A stretch of DNA of 64,000 bases from Nocardioides marinus (lineage in GTDB: Bacteria; Actinomycetota; Actinomycetes; Propionibacteriales; Nocardioidaceae), in assembly GCF_013408145.1 (NCBI RefSeq), contig NZ_JACBZI010000001.1:1278501-1342500 (forward strand), given 5' to 3'. The notes below the pieces were generated by a model that had not been told where the DNA came from, made no database searches, and saw only the letters and a list, made by a program, of their open reading frames with translations. Shown one piece after another: positions 8,747-16,990 of this stretch (its first letter is position 1; each line of letters begins with the position of its first letter). Made by a program: the position numbers and the translations under genes.

Positions 8747-9597
8747 CGGTCCCCCTGGTCGGTCGTGACGAAGTCGATCAGCTCCTCGACCCTACCCAGC
8801 AGGGCCGGCTCGAGGTCGTTGAAGGAGCTGACCCGGCCCAGCACCTGCTTCCACGCCCGGGCGATGTCGGCCTGGTCGCGGTGCGGCCAGCCGAGGTGCT
8901 GGCACACGCCCTTCTTCCACTCGATGCTGCGGGGGATGGTCGGCCACGCCTGGAGCCCCAGCCGGTCCGGCTTGACGGCCTGCCAGACGTCGACGAACGG
9001 GTGGCCCACGATCAGCACGTGCTTGCCGATCGGCGAGCGGGCGATGCCCTGGGCGATGCGGCTCTCCTTGGAGCCCGCCACGAGGTGGTCGACCAGGACG
9101 CCGACCCGGCGGCCCGGGCCCGGGCGGAAGTCGCGCAGGTGGTCGGCGAGGTCGTCGACGCCGCCGAGGTACTCGACGGCCACTCCCTCGACACGCAGGT
9201 CGTCGCCCCACACCTTCTCCACCAGCTCGGCGTCGTGGCGACCCTCGACGAAGATCCGGCTGGCACGGGCGACCCGCGCCGTGGTGTCCACCGCGACCGA
9301 GCCGGAGGCCGTGCGGGTGGGCTTCGCGGGCCCCTGGCGGGTGACGGGCGCCGTGAGGATCACCGGCTTGCCGTCCAGCAGGAACCCGGGGCCGAGGGGG
9401 AAGGTGCGTCGCCGACCTCGACGGTCCTCGAGCGTCAGCACGTCGAGGTCGCGGTCCACCGCCACGATCTCGCCGCAGAAGTCGGCGGTGACCTCCTCGA
9501 CCACCTCGCCCAGGGTGGCGGGTGCCTCGGTGGCCCGGCCGCGCTTCGGGGCGCGCCAGTCGGTGGAGAGGACGTCGGATCCGTAGCGGTCGCTCAC
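8743..9597 (-). CDS. DUF3097 family protein
   Basis: 284 residues. It starts with SDRYGSDVLSTDWRAPKR and contains IFVEGRHDAELVEKVWGDDL and VGVLVDHLVAGSKESRIA. The EGRHDAE ... LVDH pattern resembles the acidic TOPRIM-like folds, which is my inference. The family is restricted to actinobacteria and has no established role. The GTG at 9597 lies 6 bases after the -10-like TAGCCT with no ribosome-binding site, indicating a leaderless message. It is followed by the DUF4870 gene with a 4-base overlap. Confidence 0.88.
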   Translation of the reverse strand: MSDRYGSDVLSTDWRAPKRGRATEAPATLGEVVEEVTADFCGEIVAVDRDLDVLTLEDRRGRRRTFPLGPGFLLDGKPVILTAPVTRQGPAKPTRTASGSVAVDTTARVARASRIFVEGRHDAELVEKVWGDDLRVEGVAVEYLGGVDDLADHLRDFRPGPGRRVGVLVDHLVAGSKESRIAQGIARSPIGKHVLIVGHPFVDVWQAVKPDRLGLQAWPTIPRSIEWKKGVCQHLGWPHRDQADIARAWKQVLGRVSSFNDLEPALLGRVEELIDFVTTDQGDR

Positions 9598-9603
9598 CGG
9601 GAC

Positions 9604-9609
9604 AGGCTA
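9604..9609 (-). promoter_or_regulatory. Leaderless-type -10 (TAGCCT) of the DUF3097 gene
   Basis: On the minus strand TAGCCT is followed by 6 bases and then the GTG start at 9597. Confidence 0.5.
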
Positions 9610-9673
9610 GGAAGCCGCGCGGTGCCGACGCGCCAGGCGCGCCGTCGGGCCCGTCCTGCTCGCCCTGCTCGCC

Positions 9674-9874
9674 CTACTCGGTCTCCTCGGCGGGCCCGCT
9701 GGCCTTCTCCCGCCGGTCGGCCATCTCCTCGGCGTCCTTGCCCTCCTCCAGCAGGCCCTCGCCCTCGCCGTCGGGCAGGCCCTCGGCCAAGGGGTTGTCC
9801 TCGCCCGGCACCAGGTCGGGCGGGAGCTGCTCGTCGGGGACGCCGGTGCTCTTCTCGGTCTCGTGCTCGGACAT
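9674..9874 (-). CDS. Small acidic hypothetical protein
   Basis: 66 residues, strongly acidic (for example GEGEGLLEEGKDAEEMADRR), with no hydrophobic segment and no recognisable domain; probably disordered. On the minus strand TAGCGT lies 7 bases upstream of the ATG at 9874, so transcription may begin at the start codon. It lies between the MBL hydrolase and DUF3097 genes, all leftward. The conserved start context supports a real gene, but the function is unknown. Confidence 0.6.
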   Translation of the reverse strand: MSEHETEKSTGVPDEQLPPDLVPGEDNPLAEGLPDGEGEGLLEEGKDAEEMADRREKASGPAEETE

Positions 9875-9881
9875 GTCCTCG

Positions 9882-9887
9882 ACGCTA
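9882..9887 (-). promoter_or_regulatory. Leaderless-type -10 (TAGCGT) of the small acidic protein gene
   Basis: On the minus strand TAGCGT is followed by 7 bases and then ATG 9874. Confidence 0.45.
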
Positions 9888-9927
9888 GGTCCGGCCGGGG
9901 GAGCCGACCTCACCCGGGCGAGCGGTC

Positions 9928-10782
9928 CTACAGCAGCGGCAGCCGCTTCTGGGAGGCCGGGAGGTGCTGGTAGCCCCGGGTCACGGCGTGGCCCAGGACC
10001 GACCGGTCCAGCGGCCACTCGCCCACCTCGAGCGCCTGCTCGACGCGGATCCCGCGCCCCGCGAGGTCGCGGATGGTCTCGGCGACCACCCCGATGTCGG
10101 CACGCTGGTCCCTCACGAAGGCCCGGTCGACCGGGGCGCCGTGACCGGGCACCACGACGGTGCGGTCGGTGCACAGCTGCAGGCACACGTCCAGGGCGAG
10201 CGGCCACTCCATGGGGAAGCTGTCGGGGCCGTAGGCGGGCGGCGCGGACTCCTCGACCAGGTCGCCGGCGAGCAGCACGTCCGCGTCGGCGATCCGGACG
10301 ACCAGGTCGCCGGAGGTGTGCCCACGACCGGGGTGCACCAGCTCCAGGACACGGTCGCCGAGGTCCAGCACCGCCGCGGAGGAGAACGGGTGGTCGGGCA
10401 GCACGACCGGGCTGGCGTCGACCTCGCCCGGCTCGGCCTCCTCCCCGGCGTACGCCGGACGGTCGGCCGCCCAGGCCTCCAGCTCCTCCACGCACGCCTC
10501 GTGCGCGTGCACGGGCACCTCGCCGTAGGCGTCGCGCACGGCGGCGGTGCCGAGCACGTGGTCGTGGTGGGCGTGGGTCGTCACGACGCCCACGACCGCG
10601 CCGGCGCCGAGCGAGCGTGCGGTCTCCACGACCTCGCGACCCATCCGGGTCGAGGCGTGGGTGTCGACGACCACGAGTCCCCGCTCCCCGGCGACGTAGG
10701 TGACGTTGACGTCGAACCACGCGTGCCGCGCGACCCAGACCCGGTCTGCGACCTCGGTCGGCACGGTGGGGGAGAGGCTCAT
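9928..10782 (-). CDS. MBL-fold metallo-hydrolase
   Basis: 284 residues. The metallo-beta-lactamase signature THAHHDHVLG (HxHxDH type) is near residue 71. Further ligands appear as HPGRGHTSGDLVV, LLAGDLVEES and VVPGHGAPVD. The fold binds two metal ions and hydrolyses esters, thioesters or lactams; the substrate cannot be predicted. The ATG at 10782 is 7 bases after TAGGGT on the minus strand, suggesting a leaderless start; an in-frame GTG at 10791 is less likely. It is divergent from the hrcA operon. Confidence 0.88.
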   Translation of the reverse strand: MSLSPTVPTEVADRVWVARHAWFDVNVTYVAGERGLVVVDTHASTRMGREVVETARSLGAGAVVGVVTTHAHHDHVLGTAAVRDAYGEVPVHAHEACVEELEAWAADRPAYAGEEAEPGEVDASPVVLPDHPFSSAAVLDLGDRVLELVHPGRGHTSGDLVVRIADADVLLAGDLVEESAPPAYGPDSFPMEWPLALDVCLQLCTDRTVVVPGHGAPVDRAFVRDQRADIGVVAETIRDLAGRGIRVEQALEVGEWPLDRSVLGHAVTRGYQHLPASQKRLPLL

Positions 10783-10789
10783 GACCCCC

Positions 10790-10795
10790 ACCCTA
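10790..10795 (-). promoter_or_regulatory. Leaderless-type -10 (TAGGGT) of the MBL-fold gene
   Basis: On the minus strand TAGGGT is followed by 7 bases and then ATG 10782. Confidence 0.5.
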
Positions 10796-10841
10796 GGAAC
10801 CGCACGGGTCGCCGCTGCCGGGAGGGGTCACCCCGGGCTAG

Positions 10842-10847
10842 TAGAGT
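10842..10847 (+). promoter_or_regulatory. -10 box of hrcA-dnaJ (TAGAGT)
   Basis: TAGAGT shares its last base with the first base of the CIRCE element. HrcA bound to CIRCE would therefore block RNA polymerase. Confidence 0.55.
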
Positions 10848-10873
10848 TGGCACTCGCTGAGATCGAGTGCCAG
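10847..10873 (+). promoter_or_regulatory. CIRCE operator (HrcA binding site)
   Basis: TTGGCACTC, nine bases, then GAGTGCCAG. This matches the CIRCE consensus TTAGCACTC-N9-GAGTGCTAA with one change per arm that keeps the pairing nearly intact. It lies directly upstream of hrcA, so HrcA should repress its own operon. Confidence 0.93.
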
Positions 10874-10923
10874 GAGGATCCAGCGGCAGTCAGCCGTCAC
10901 CAGCGTCGACCCGGAGGTGGAGC

Positions 10924-11958
10924 GTGCAGGAGGACCGTCGACTCGCCGTGCTCCGCGCGATCGTCGAGGACTACGTCTCGACCGAGGAGCCGGTGGGCTC
11001 CAAGGCGCTGGTCGAGCGGCACGGGCTGGGGGTCTCCCCGGCGACCGTCCGCAACGACATGGCGGTGCTGGAGGAGGAGGGGTACATCACCCAGCCCCAC
11101 ACCAGCGCGGGTCGCGTCCCCACCGACAAGGGCTACCGCCTCTTCGTCGACCGGCTGACCACGGTCAAGCCGCTGTCCTCGGCGGAGAAGCGGGCGATCT
11201 CCAGCTTCCTCGACGGTGCGGTCGACCTCGACGACGTGGTGCAGCGCTCCGTGCGCCTACTGTCCCAGCTGACCCGACAGGTCGCGGTCGTGCAGTACCC
11301 CACGCTCTCCTCCTCCACCGTGCGGCACGTCGAGCTGGTGGCACTGGCCCCGGAGCGGCTGCTGGTGGTCCTCATCCTCAGCACCGGCCGGGTGGAGCAG
11401 CGCCTGGTCGAGCTCGCCGCCCCGCTCGCCGACGACGACCTCGCCGGTCTGCGCAGCCGGCTGCTGCTGGTCGCGACCGGTCAGCGCATCGCCGACGCGG
11501 TCGCCGGCCTGCGGGGGATCGTGCCGGTCGACCCCGCCGCCGCCGCACAGCCGGGCGCCGAGGCCACCGGGGCGGTCGTCGAGGCGCTGTGCGAGGCGAT
11601 GAGCGACCACCGCTCCGACCACCGGGTGGCCGTGGGCGGTGCGGCCAACCTCGCGCGCTACGGCGACAGCTTCGACTCCGCCGTCCGGCCCCTGCTCGAG
11701 GCGCTCGAGGAGCACGTCGTGCTGCTCAAGCTGCTCGGGGAGGCGGGCTCCAGCGGCATGGTCACCGTGCGCATCGGCGCGGAGGGCCCCTACGAGGAGC
11801 TCGCCTCGACCAGCGTGGTCTCCACCGGCTACGGGCCGGAGGACCAGTCGCTGGCCGCGCTGGGGATCGTCGGCCCCACGCGCATGGACTACCCCGGGAC
11901 GATGGCCGCGGTACGTGCCGTCGCCCGCTACGTCACCCGCATCCTCGACGAGGCCTGA
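10924..11958 (+). CDS. hrcA: Heat-inducible transcription repressor HrcA
   Basis: 344 residues. The winged helix-turn-helix covers about 1-80 ([24 protein letters not shown], here split as [12 protein letters not shown] and SPATVRND), followed by [20 protein letters not shown], the family signature. The C-terminal sensor region ends with [17 protein letters not shown]. HrcA binds CIRCE and represses chaperone genes until heat stress. The start GTG 10924 follows GGAGGTGGAG. A CIRCE operator 51 bases upstream and dnaJ 56 bases downstream show an autoregulated hrcA-dnaJ operon, as in Streptomyces and Mycobacterium (dnaJ2). Confidence 0.97.
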   Translation: MQEDRRLAVLRAIVEDYVSTEEPVGSKALVERHGLGVSPATVRNDMAVLEEEGYITQPHTSAGRVPTDKGYRLFVDRLTTVKPLSSAEKRAISSFLDGAVDLDDVVQRSVRLLSQLTRQVAVVQYPTLSSSTVRHVELVALAPERLLVVLILSTGRVEQRLVELAAPLADDDLAGLRSRLLLVATGQRIADAVAGLRGIVPVDPAAAAQPGAEATGAVVEALCEAMSDHRSDHRVAVGGAANLARYGDSFDSAVRPLLEALEEHVVLLKLLGEAGSSGMVTVRIGAEGPYEELASTSVVSTGYGPEDQSLAALGIVGPTRMDYPGTMAAVRAVARYVTRILDEA

Positions 11959-12014
11959 ACGGCCCGTCCCCACCCGCAGACCACCCACAGCAGACGAGTA
12001 GGAAGCAACCAGCA

Positions 12015-13190
12015 GTGAGCCAGGACCTCTACGAGATCCTCGGGGTCTCCCGTGACGCCGACGACGCCGAGCTGAAGAAGGCCTATCGCAGGCTGGCGCG
12101 CCAGTACCACCCCGACGTCAACCCCGACCCCGCCGCGCAGGAGAGGTTCGGCGAGGTCTCACGGGCCTACGAGGTGCTCAGCGACCCGCAGAAGCGCGCC
12201 GCCTACGACCGCGGCGGCGACCCGTTCGGCGGTGGGGCGGGTGGTTTCGGCCAGGGCGCCGGGTTTTCCTTCACCGACATCATGGACGCCTTCTTCGGAG
12301 GCGGTGGTCAGGGCACTGGCACGGGCCGTGGTCCGCGTCCGCGCGTACGCCGCGGGCAGGACGCGCTGATCCGGCTGGAGATCGAGCTCGCCGAGGCGGC
12401 CTTCGGGGTCTCCCGGGAGATCAAGGTCGACACGGCCGTGACCTGCTCGGCGTGTGCCGGCGAGGGCGCGGCCCCCGGCTCGCACGCCGTGCCGTGCGAG
12501 ACCTGCCGCGGCCAGGGCGAGGTCGCCCACGTGCAGCGCTCGTTCCTCGGTGAGATCCGCACGCTGCGTCCCTGCGCCGCCTGCCGCGGCTTCGGCAGCG
12601 TCATCCCCGACCCCTGCCGGGAGTGCTCCGGTGACGGCCGGGTCCGCTCGCGTCGCTCGCTGACCGTCAAGATCCCGGCCGGCGTCGACACCGGCACCCG
12701 GGTCCAGCTCGCCGAGCAGGGCGAGGTCGGCCCCGGCGGCGGCCCCGCCGGAGACCTGTACGTCGAGATCCACGTCGCCGCCCACCCGGTCTTCAAGCGT
12801 CAGGGCGACGACCTGCACTGCACCGTGACGGTGCCGATGACGGCCGCGGCCCTGGGCACCACGATCGAGATGCCCACGCTGGAGGCCGACGTGGTCGAGG
12901 GCTCCGAGCAGGTCACCGACCTCGAGACCTCCTTCGAGCTCGACATCCGTCCCGGCACCCAGTCCGGCACCGAGCAGGTGCTGCGCGGGCGCGGGGTCCC
13001 CGGTCTGCGCGGTGGTCGCGGCGACCTGGTCGTCACCATCGCCGTGGAGACGCCGACCCGGCTCGACGCCCGGCAGGAGGAGCTGCTCCACGAGCTGGCG
13101 GCGCTGCGTGGCGAGGAGTCGCCCGAGGGGTCGGTCAAGCCGGGCGCCAAGTCGGTCTTCGGGCGCCTGCGCGACGCGTTCAACCACTGA
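12015..13190 (+). CDS. dnaJ: Chaperone DnaJ (DnaJ2 type)
   Basis: 391 residues. The J domain is at 1-65 with the HPD motif at 32-34, which stimulates the DnaK ATPase. A short Gly/Phe-rich linker follows (about 68-100). Four CxxCxGxG zinc repeats ([32 protein letters not shown]) lie at about 143-210, then the C-terminal substrate-binding barrels. The compact G/F region and linkage to hrcA fit the DnaJ2 paralogue. The GTG at 12015 follows AGGAAG. RsmE follows after 25 bases. Confidence 0.96.
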   Translation: MSQDLYEILGVSRDADDAELKKAYRRLARQYHPDVNPDPAAQERFGEVSRAYEVLSDPQKRAAYDRGGDPFGGGAGGFGQGAGFSFTDIMDAFFGGGGQGTGTGRGPRPRVRRGQDALIRLEIELAEAAFGVSREIKVDTAVTCSACAGEGAAPGSHAVPCETCRGQGEVAHVQRSFLGEIRTLRPCAACRGFGSVIPDPCRECSGDGRVRSRRSLTVKIPAGVDTGTRVQLAEQGEVGPGGGPAGDLYVEIHVAAHPVFKRQGDDLHCTVTVPMTAAALGTTIEMPTLEADVVEGSEQVTDLETSFELDIRPGTQSGTEQVLRGRGVPGLRGGRGDLVVTIAVETPTRLDARQEELLHELAALRGEESPEGSVKPGAKSVFGRLRDAFNH

Positions 13191-13215
13191 TCCCCACCGC
13201 CGAAGCAGGTCCACG

Positions 13216-13956
13216 ATGTCCCTCCCGGTCCACCTGGTGCCCTCCCTGGAGGGCGTGGGCGTCGGCGCCACGGTGGTCGTCGAGGGCGACGAGGCGCACC
13301 ACGCCGTCGCCGTACGACGCCTGCGCGTCGGCGAGAGCCTCGTGCTGACCGACGGCCTCGGTCGCTCGGCCGTGGGCGAGGTCGCCTCGACCGGCAAGCG
13401 GCGCCTCGACGTCGCGGTGCGCGAGACCGCGTCCGACCCGGAGCCCGCTCCGGCGGTCACCGTGGTCCAGGCGCTGCCCAAGGGCGACCGCGGGGAGCTC
13501 GCCGTGGAGGTCCTCACCGAGGTGGGGGCGGCGCGGATCGTCCCGTGGGCCGCCTCCCGCTCGGTGGCGGTCTGGAAGGGCGAGCGGGCGGAGAAGGGGC
13601 TCTCCAAGTGGCGCGCCACGGCCCGGGAGGCCGCCAAGCAGGCGCGCCGCACCTGGCACCCGCAGGTGGATCCGTTGGCGAGCACCGACCGGGTCGTCGA
13701 CCTCGTCGCCGCTGCCCACCTGGCCGTCGTGCTCCACGAGGAGGCGACGGCGTCGCTGGCCGGGCTCGAGGTGCCGCCGGCGGGCTCGGTGCTCGTCGTG
13801 GTCGGTCCCGAGGGCGGGGTCGCCCCCGAGGAGCTGGCGGCCCTGACCGCAGCGGGCGCCGTCAGCGTGCGCCTGGGGGCCGAGGTGCTGCGCACGTCGA
13901 CGGCCGGCGTGGCCGCCGTGGCCGCGTTGCTGTCGCGCACGCCCCGGTGGGGCTGA
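13216..13956 (+). CDS. rsmE: 16S rRNA (uracil1498-N3)-methyltransferase RsmE
   Basis: 246 residues. An N-terminal PUA-like domain with DEAHHAVAVRRLRVGE is followed by a SPOUT methyltransferase with its knot motifs VVVGPEGGVAPEEL and RLGAEVLRTSTAG. It methylates U1498 of 16S rRNA in the assembled small subunit using SAM. The link to hrcA-dnaJ is widespread in bacteria. ATG 13216 is 25 bases after dnaJ. A convergent lipoprotein gene follows, with a hairpin spanning both stops. Confidence 0.95.
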   Translation: MSLPVHLVPSLEGVGVGATVVVEGDEAHHAVAVRRLRVGESLVLTDGLGRSAVGEVASTGKRRLDVAVRETASDPEPAPAVTVVQALPKGDRGELAVEVLTEVGAARIVPWAASRSVAVWKGERAEKGLSKWRATAREAAKQARRTWHPQVDPLASTDRVVDLVAAAHLAVVLHEEATASLAGLEVPPAGSVLVVVGPEGGVAPEELAALTAAGAVSVRLGAEVLRTSTAGVAAVAALLSRTPRWG

Positions 13957-13989
13957 GGTCCTCCGCCGGTCCGCCGCCCGTCCTCAGCC
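13951..13989. terminator. Possible bidirectional terminator between rsmE and the lipoprotein gene
   Basis: GGCTGAGG (13951-13958) pairs with CCTCAGCC (13982-13989), enclosing 23 bases. It spans the stops of the two convergent genes. Confidence 0.4.
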
Positions 13990-14895
13990 GACGGTGATCT
14001 CCTTGGTGTCGAACATCGGCGGGTTGCCCTCGCCGCCGGAGGGGTCGTCGGTCATGGCGATGAAGGTGTAGGTGCCCGGCGCCAGGTCCGAGACGTCCAC
14101 CTCGGTCTGCCAGGGGTAGAGCGCGTCCATCCAGCCCTCCGCGGTCGCGAAGCCCCGGGCCACGACGGCGTCGGAGGAGTCGCGGACCTCCCACGGGACG
14201 GTGGCCTCGAACGAGGAGGCCACACCGCTGGCGGTGAAGGTGCCGGGGACCTCGGCGCCCTGCTCGGGCGAGGTGATGTTGACGAGGTTGAGCACGTCGA
14301 GCTGGTCGGCGTTCGCCACCCCGTCGGCGGTCTCGACCCCGAAGAGGGTGGTGGACCCTCCGGGCGAGGTCACCGTCACCGGGTCGCGTGACTGCAGCGC
14401 GCCCTGGACGGTGTAGACGAGGGACTGCACGGCCAGCTCTGCGTCGGCCCCGGACATCCCCGCCGCGCGCTCGACCCAGGCCTCGTCGGAGAGCGTGACG
14501 GTGATCAGGCCGTCGCCGTGCTCGACGGAGGAGAACCCGCCGCCGCCGGGGAAGGCCGACCGGTAGTCGGGGTCGGCGGGCTCCCCCGAGGCGGCCATCT
14601 CGGCCGCGCCCAGCGCGGGCTCGCCGCTGACCTTGCGGAACTCCCGGAACAGCCGCGGCCCCGAGCCGGACTCGCCCACGTAGTAGACCGGCACCGCACC
14701 CGCCTGCGCCGGCTCCTGCGTGGGTACGTCGGTGACGGCCGGGTCCGAGGGCGACGACGTGGCCGCGGGCGACTCCGAGCGGTCCGCGGCGACCGGGTCG
14801 GTCGCGGCGTCGTCACCGCCGCAGGCGGAGGTGGTCAGCAGGACCCCGACGGCCAGGGCGGCCAGGGTGCGGACGGGGCGAGGAGTGGTGCGCAT
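13984..14895 (-). CDS. Lipoprotein with GerMN and Gmad2 (Ig-like) domains
   Basis: 303 residues. The signal peptide MRTTPRPVRTLAALAVGVLL ends in the lipobox LTTSAC, so the protein should be lipid-anchored outside the membrane. A Ser/Thr/Pro linker precedes a GerMN-like domain (VPVYYVGESGSGPRLFREFR ... AELAVQSLVYTVQGAL). A Gmad2 immunoglobulin-like domain follows (LVNITSPEQGAEVPGTFTAS ... FIAMTDDPSGGEG). The function is unknown; relatives include sporulation and cell-surface proteins. ATG 14895 lies 7 bases after CATCAT, a weak leaderless-type -10; ATG 14904 in frame is the alternative. Confidence 0.85.
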   Translation of the reverse strand: MRTTPRPVRTLAALAVGVLLTTSACGGDDAATDPVAADRSESPAATSSPSDPAVTDVPTQEPAQAGAVPVYYVGESGSGPRLFREFRKVSGEPALGAAEMAASGEPADPDYRSAFPGGGGFSSVEHGDGLITVTLSDEAWVERAAGMSGADAELAVQSLVYTVQGALQSRDPVTVTSPGGSTTLFGVETADGVANADQLDVLNLVNITSPEQGAEVPGTFTASGVASSFEATVPWEVRDSSDAVVARGFATAEGWMDALYPWQTEVDVSDLAPGTYTFIAMTDDPSGGEGNPPMFDTKEITVG

Positions 14896-14987
14896 GGTGT
14901 CCATGATGCCCTTGTGACGCTCGATCCGCGTTCCAGGTTCCGTCGTGTGTCGCCCGTGCGATGATCGACGGTGGGGAAGGGAGACCC

Positions 14988-15329
14988 ATGTCCGACTGCT
15001 TGTTCTGCAAGATCGTGGCCGACGAGGTGCCGGCCGAGGTCGTGCACGTCACCGAGCGCACCGTCGCGTTCCGCGACATCAACCCGCAGGCACCGACCCA
15101 CGTGCTGGTGGTGCCCAAGGCACACTTCGCGAACGCCGGTGAGCTGGCCGTGGGCGACCCGGTGGCGATGGCCGAGCTCATCGACGCCGGCCACGCGGTC
15201 GCCACCGCCGAGGGCCACGAGGACGGCTACCGCCTGGTGTTCAACACCGGCGAGAAGGCCGGGCAGACCGTGTTCCACACCCACCTGCACGTGCTGGCCG
15301 GCCGCGACCTGACGTGGCCCCCGGGATGA
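14988..15329 (+). CDS. HIT family nucleotide-binding hydrolase
   Basis: 113 residues, the standard size for bacterial HIT proteins. It begins MSDCLFCKIVADEVPAEVVH, with the two zinc-binding-type cysteines. It contains the RDINPQAPTHVLVVPKAH block and ends with the histidine triad HTHLHVLAG. HIT proteins hydrolyse nucleoside phosphoramidates or dinucleoside polyphosphates. The start ATG 14988 follows GGGAAGGGAG. The stop overlaps the next start (ATGA), so it is translationally coupled to the copper monooxygenase gene, an unusual partner. Confidence 0.93.
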   Translation: MSDCLFCKIVADEVPAEVVHVTERTVAFRDINPQAPTHVLVVPKAHFANAGELAVGDPVAMAELIDAGHAVATAEGHEDGYRLVFNTGEKAGQTVFHTHLHVLAGRDLTWPPG

Positions 15330-16582
15330 GGGACCCCGGGATGAGCGCCCCGGGGAGGAGCCGGCGCCTCGTCGCCGTCCTCGTGGTGGCCGTGCTGGCC
15401 GTGGTCGGCACCGTCGCGGTGGCGCTCACGCAGCGCGGCGACGACCGTCGTACCGGCGTGGCCGCGGACGTCCTCGAGCCGCCCGCGCCCCCCGAGGTCG
15501 CCGCCCAGCAGCTGGCCGCGGTGCCGCCCGGCAAGCAGGTGCCCCTGCGCCGTGGCGAGCGGCGGATGACGCTGGAGATGGACACCGACTACACCCCGAG
15601 CGCACCGACCGGGGTCGGCACCGACGACTACCGCTGCTTCCTGCTCGACCCCGAGCTGGAGGAGGACGTCTGGCTCACCGGGAGCCAGGTGCTCCCCGGC
15701 AACCCCGACGTCGTGCACCACGTCATCCTCTTCAAGGTCGACGCCGACCAGGTCGCGGCGGCGGAGGAGCTCGACGAGCGGACCGTGGACCCCGGGTGGA
15801 CCTGCTTCGGCGGCAGCGGGCTGGAGGGCGACTTCTCCCGGCTCACCGACGCCAACTGGTTGGCCGCCTGGGCGCCGGGAGGTGACGAGCGGGCGACCAG
15901 CGACGGCTACGGCACCCGGCTCGAGGCCGGCAGCCGGGTCGTGATGCAGGTGCACTACAACCTGCTCAAGGGCGCTGCGCCGGACCGCTCGGCGACCCAG
16001 CTGCGGTGGATGCCCGGTGCCACCGACCTCCAGTCCCTGCACACCTACCTCATGCCGGCCCCCGTCGAGCTGCCCTGCCGGGACGCGCGCTCGGAGGGCC
16101 CGCTGTGCGACCGCGACGCGGCCATGGTCGACCTGCGCCAGCGCTTCGGCGGCGCGTCGCTGACCGCCGACGCGCTGCACCTGCTCTGCGGCGAGCTGGA
16201 GGAACCCTCGGAGACCACCACGTGCACCCGCCGGGTCAGCGAGGAGATGACGGTCCTGGGCGTGGGCGGCCACATGCACCTGCTGGGCCGGGAGATCTCC
16301 GTCGTGGCCAACCAGGGGACCCCTCAGGAGCGGACCCTGCTCGACATCGACCTGTGGGACTTCGACGACCAGGGCGCCCAGCCCGTGGAGCCGTTGACCC
16401 TGCAGCCCGGCGACACCCTCACGGTCACCTGCCGCCACGAGCAGTGGCTGCGCGACAAGCTGCCGGCGTTCGAGGGCCAGCAGGAGAAGTACGTCCTGTG
16501 GGGCGAGGGGTCCACCGACGAGATGTGCCTGGGCACGCTGTCGGTGGCCTACGCCGCGGGGGCACCGACCAGCCGGTTCTGA
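15326..16582 (+). CDS. Copper type II ascorbate-dependent monooxygenase-like protein (PHM/DBM fold)
   Basis: 418 residues. A single hydrophobic segment (about 14-34) anchors it or serves as signal; the rest would be extracytoplasmic. All six copper ligands of peptidylglycine alpha-hydroxylating monooxygenase have counterparts: His131-His132 (DVVHHVILF), His210 (MQVHYN), His316 and His318 (GGHMHLLG) and Met400 (STDEMCLGTL). Multiple cysteines could form the family disulfides. These enzymes hydroxylate C-H bonds with O2 and a reductant; the bacterial substrates are mostly unknown. ATG 15326 overlaps the HIT stop; ATG 15341 is also possible. The fold call is strong, the activity is inferred. Confidence 0.85.
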   Translation: MRDPGMSAPGRSRRLVAVLVVAVLAVVGTVAVALTQRGDDRRTGVAADVLEPPAPPEVAAQQLAAVPPGKQVPLRRGERRMTLEMDTDYTPSAPTGVGTDDYRCFLLDPELEEDVWLTGSQVLPGNPDVVHHVILFKVDADQVAAAEELDERTVDPGWTCFGGSGLEGDFSRLTDANWLAAWAPGGDERATSDGYGTRLEAGSRVVMQVHYNLLKGAAPDRSATQLRWMPGATDLQSLHTYLMPAPVELPCRDARSEGPLCDRDAAMVDLRQRFGGASLTADALHLLCGELEEPSETTTCTRRVSEEMTVLGVGGHMHLLGREISVVANQGTPQERTLLDIDLWDFDDQGAQPVEPLTLQPGDTLTVTCRHEQWLRDKLPAFEGQQEKYVLWGEGSTDEMCLGTLSVAYAAGAPTSRF

Positions 16583-16592
16583 GCCGGGCGCC

Positions 16593-16868
16593 TCAGAGGT
16601 AGAGCACGACCCGCAGGACGGCGAAGAGCACGGGCAGGCCGAAGACGACCAGCAGGAACCACGCCGTCCACCGGTGCAGCGGCTTGGCGGGGTCCAGGCG
16701 CCCGCCGAAGTCCAGCAGGGCCCCCTCCGCCGTGTGGTGGGTCAGGCCGAGCCGGCGGGCGTCCGGCGGCAGCGCCTGCCCGGGGAACCAGTACGGCGGC
16801 AACGACTCGTCGTCGGGGTCCGGGTCCTCGTCGTCCCAGTCGCGGGGGAGGGCGTCGGGACCGGGCAC
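16593..16868 (-). CDS. Small acidic protein with one C-terminal membrane segment
   Basis: About 91 residues: an acidic N-terminus (PRDWDDEDPDPDDESLPPYW), a middle region with TAEGALLDFGGRLDP, and a hydrophobic C-terminus (WFLLVVFGLPVLFAVLRVV). It would be tail-anchored in the membrane. No domain is recognised. GTG 16868 lies 7 bases after TACCGT on the minus strand, the same layout as other leaderless starts here; GTG 16877 would add three residues. It converges on the monooxygenase gene. Confidence 0.6.
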   Translation of the reverse strand: MPGPDALPRDWDDEDPDPDDESLPPYWFPGQALPPDARRLGLTHHTAEGALLDFGGRLDPAKPLHRWTAWFLLVVFGLPVLFAVLRVVLYL

Positions 16869-16875
16869 GCCTGTC

Positions 16876-16881
16876 ACGGTA
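16876..16881 (-). promoter_or_regulatory. Leaderless-type -10 (TACCGT) of the small membrane protein gene
   Basis: On the minus strand TACCGT is followed by 7 bases and then GTG 16868. Confidence 0.4.
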
Positions 16882-16936
16882 CGCCGCCCCCGTGCGCCCA
16901 CCGGCTTACCCGCTGGGAGCGCTGCGCCGCACGCCG

Positions 16937-16942
16937 TAGAGT
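16937..16942 (+). promoter_or_regulatory. -10 box (TAGAGT) of the phoH-ybeY operon
   Basis: TAGAGT lies 48 bases before the phoH ATG, leaving a 5' leader of about 40 bases. Confidence 0.4.
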
Positions 16943-16990
16943 GGAAGGGCTGCACGAGACCCGCAAGAGAGAGGGCCCACCCGGGCATCC

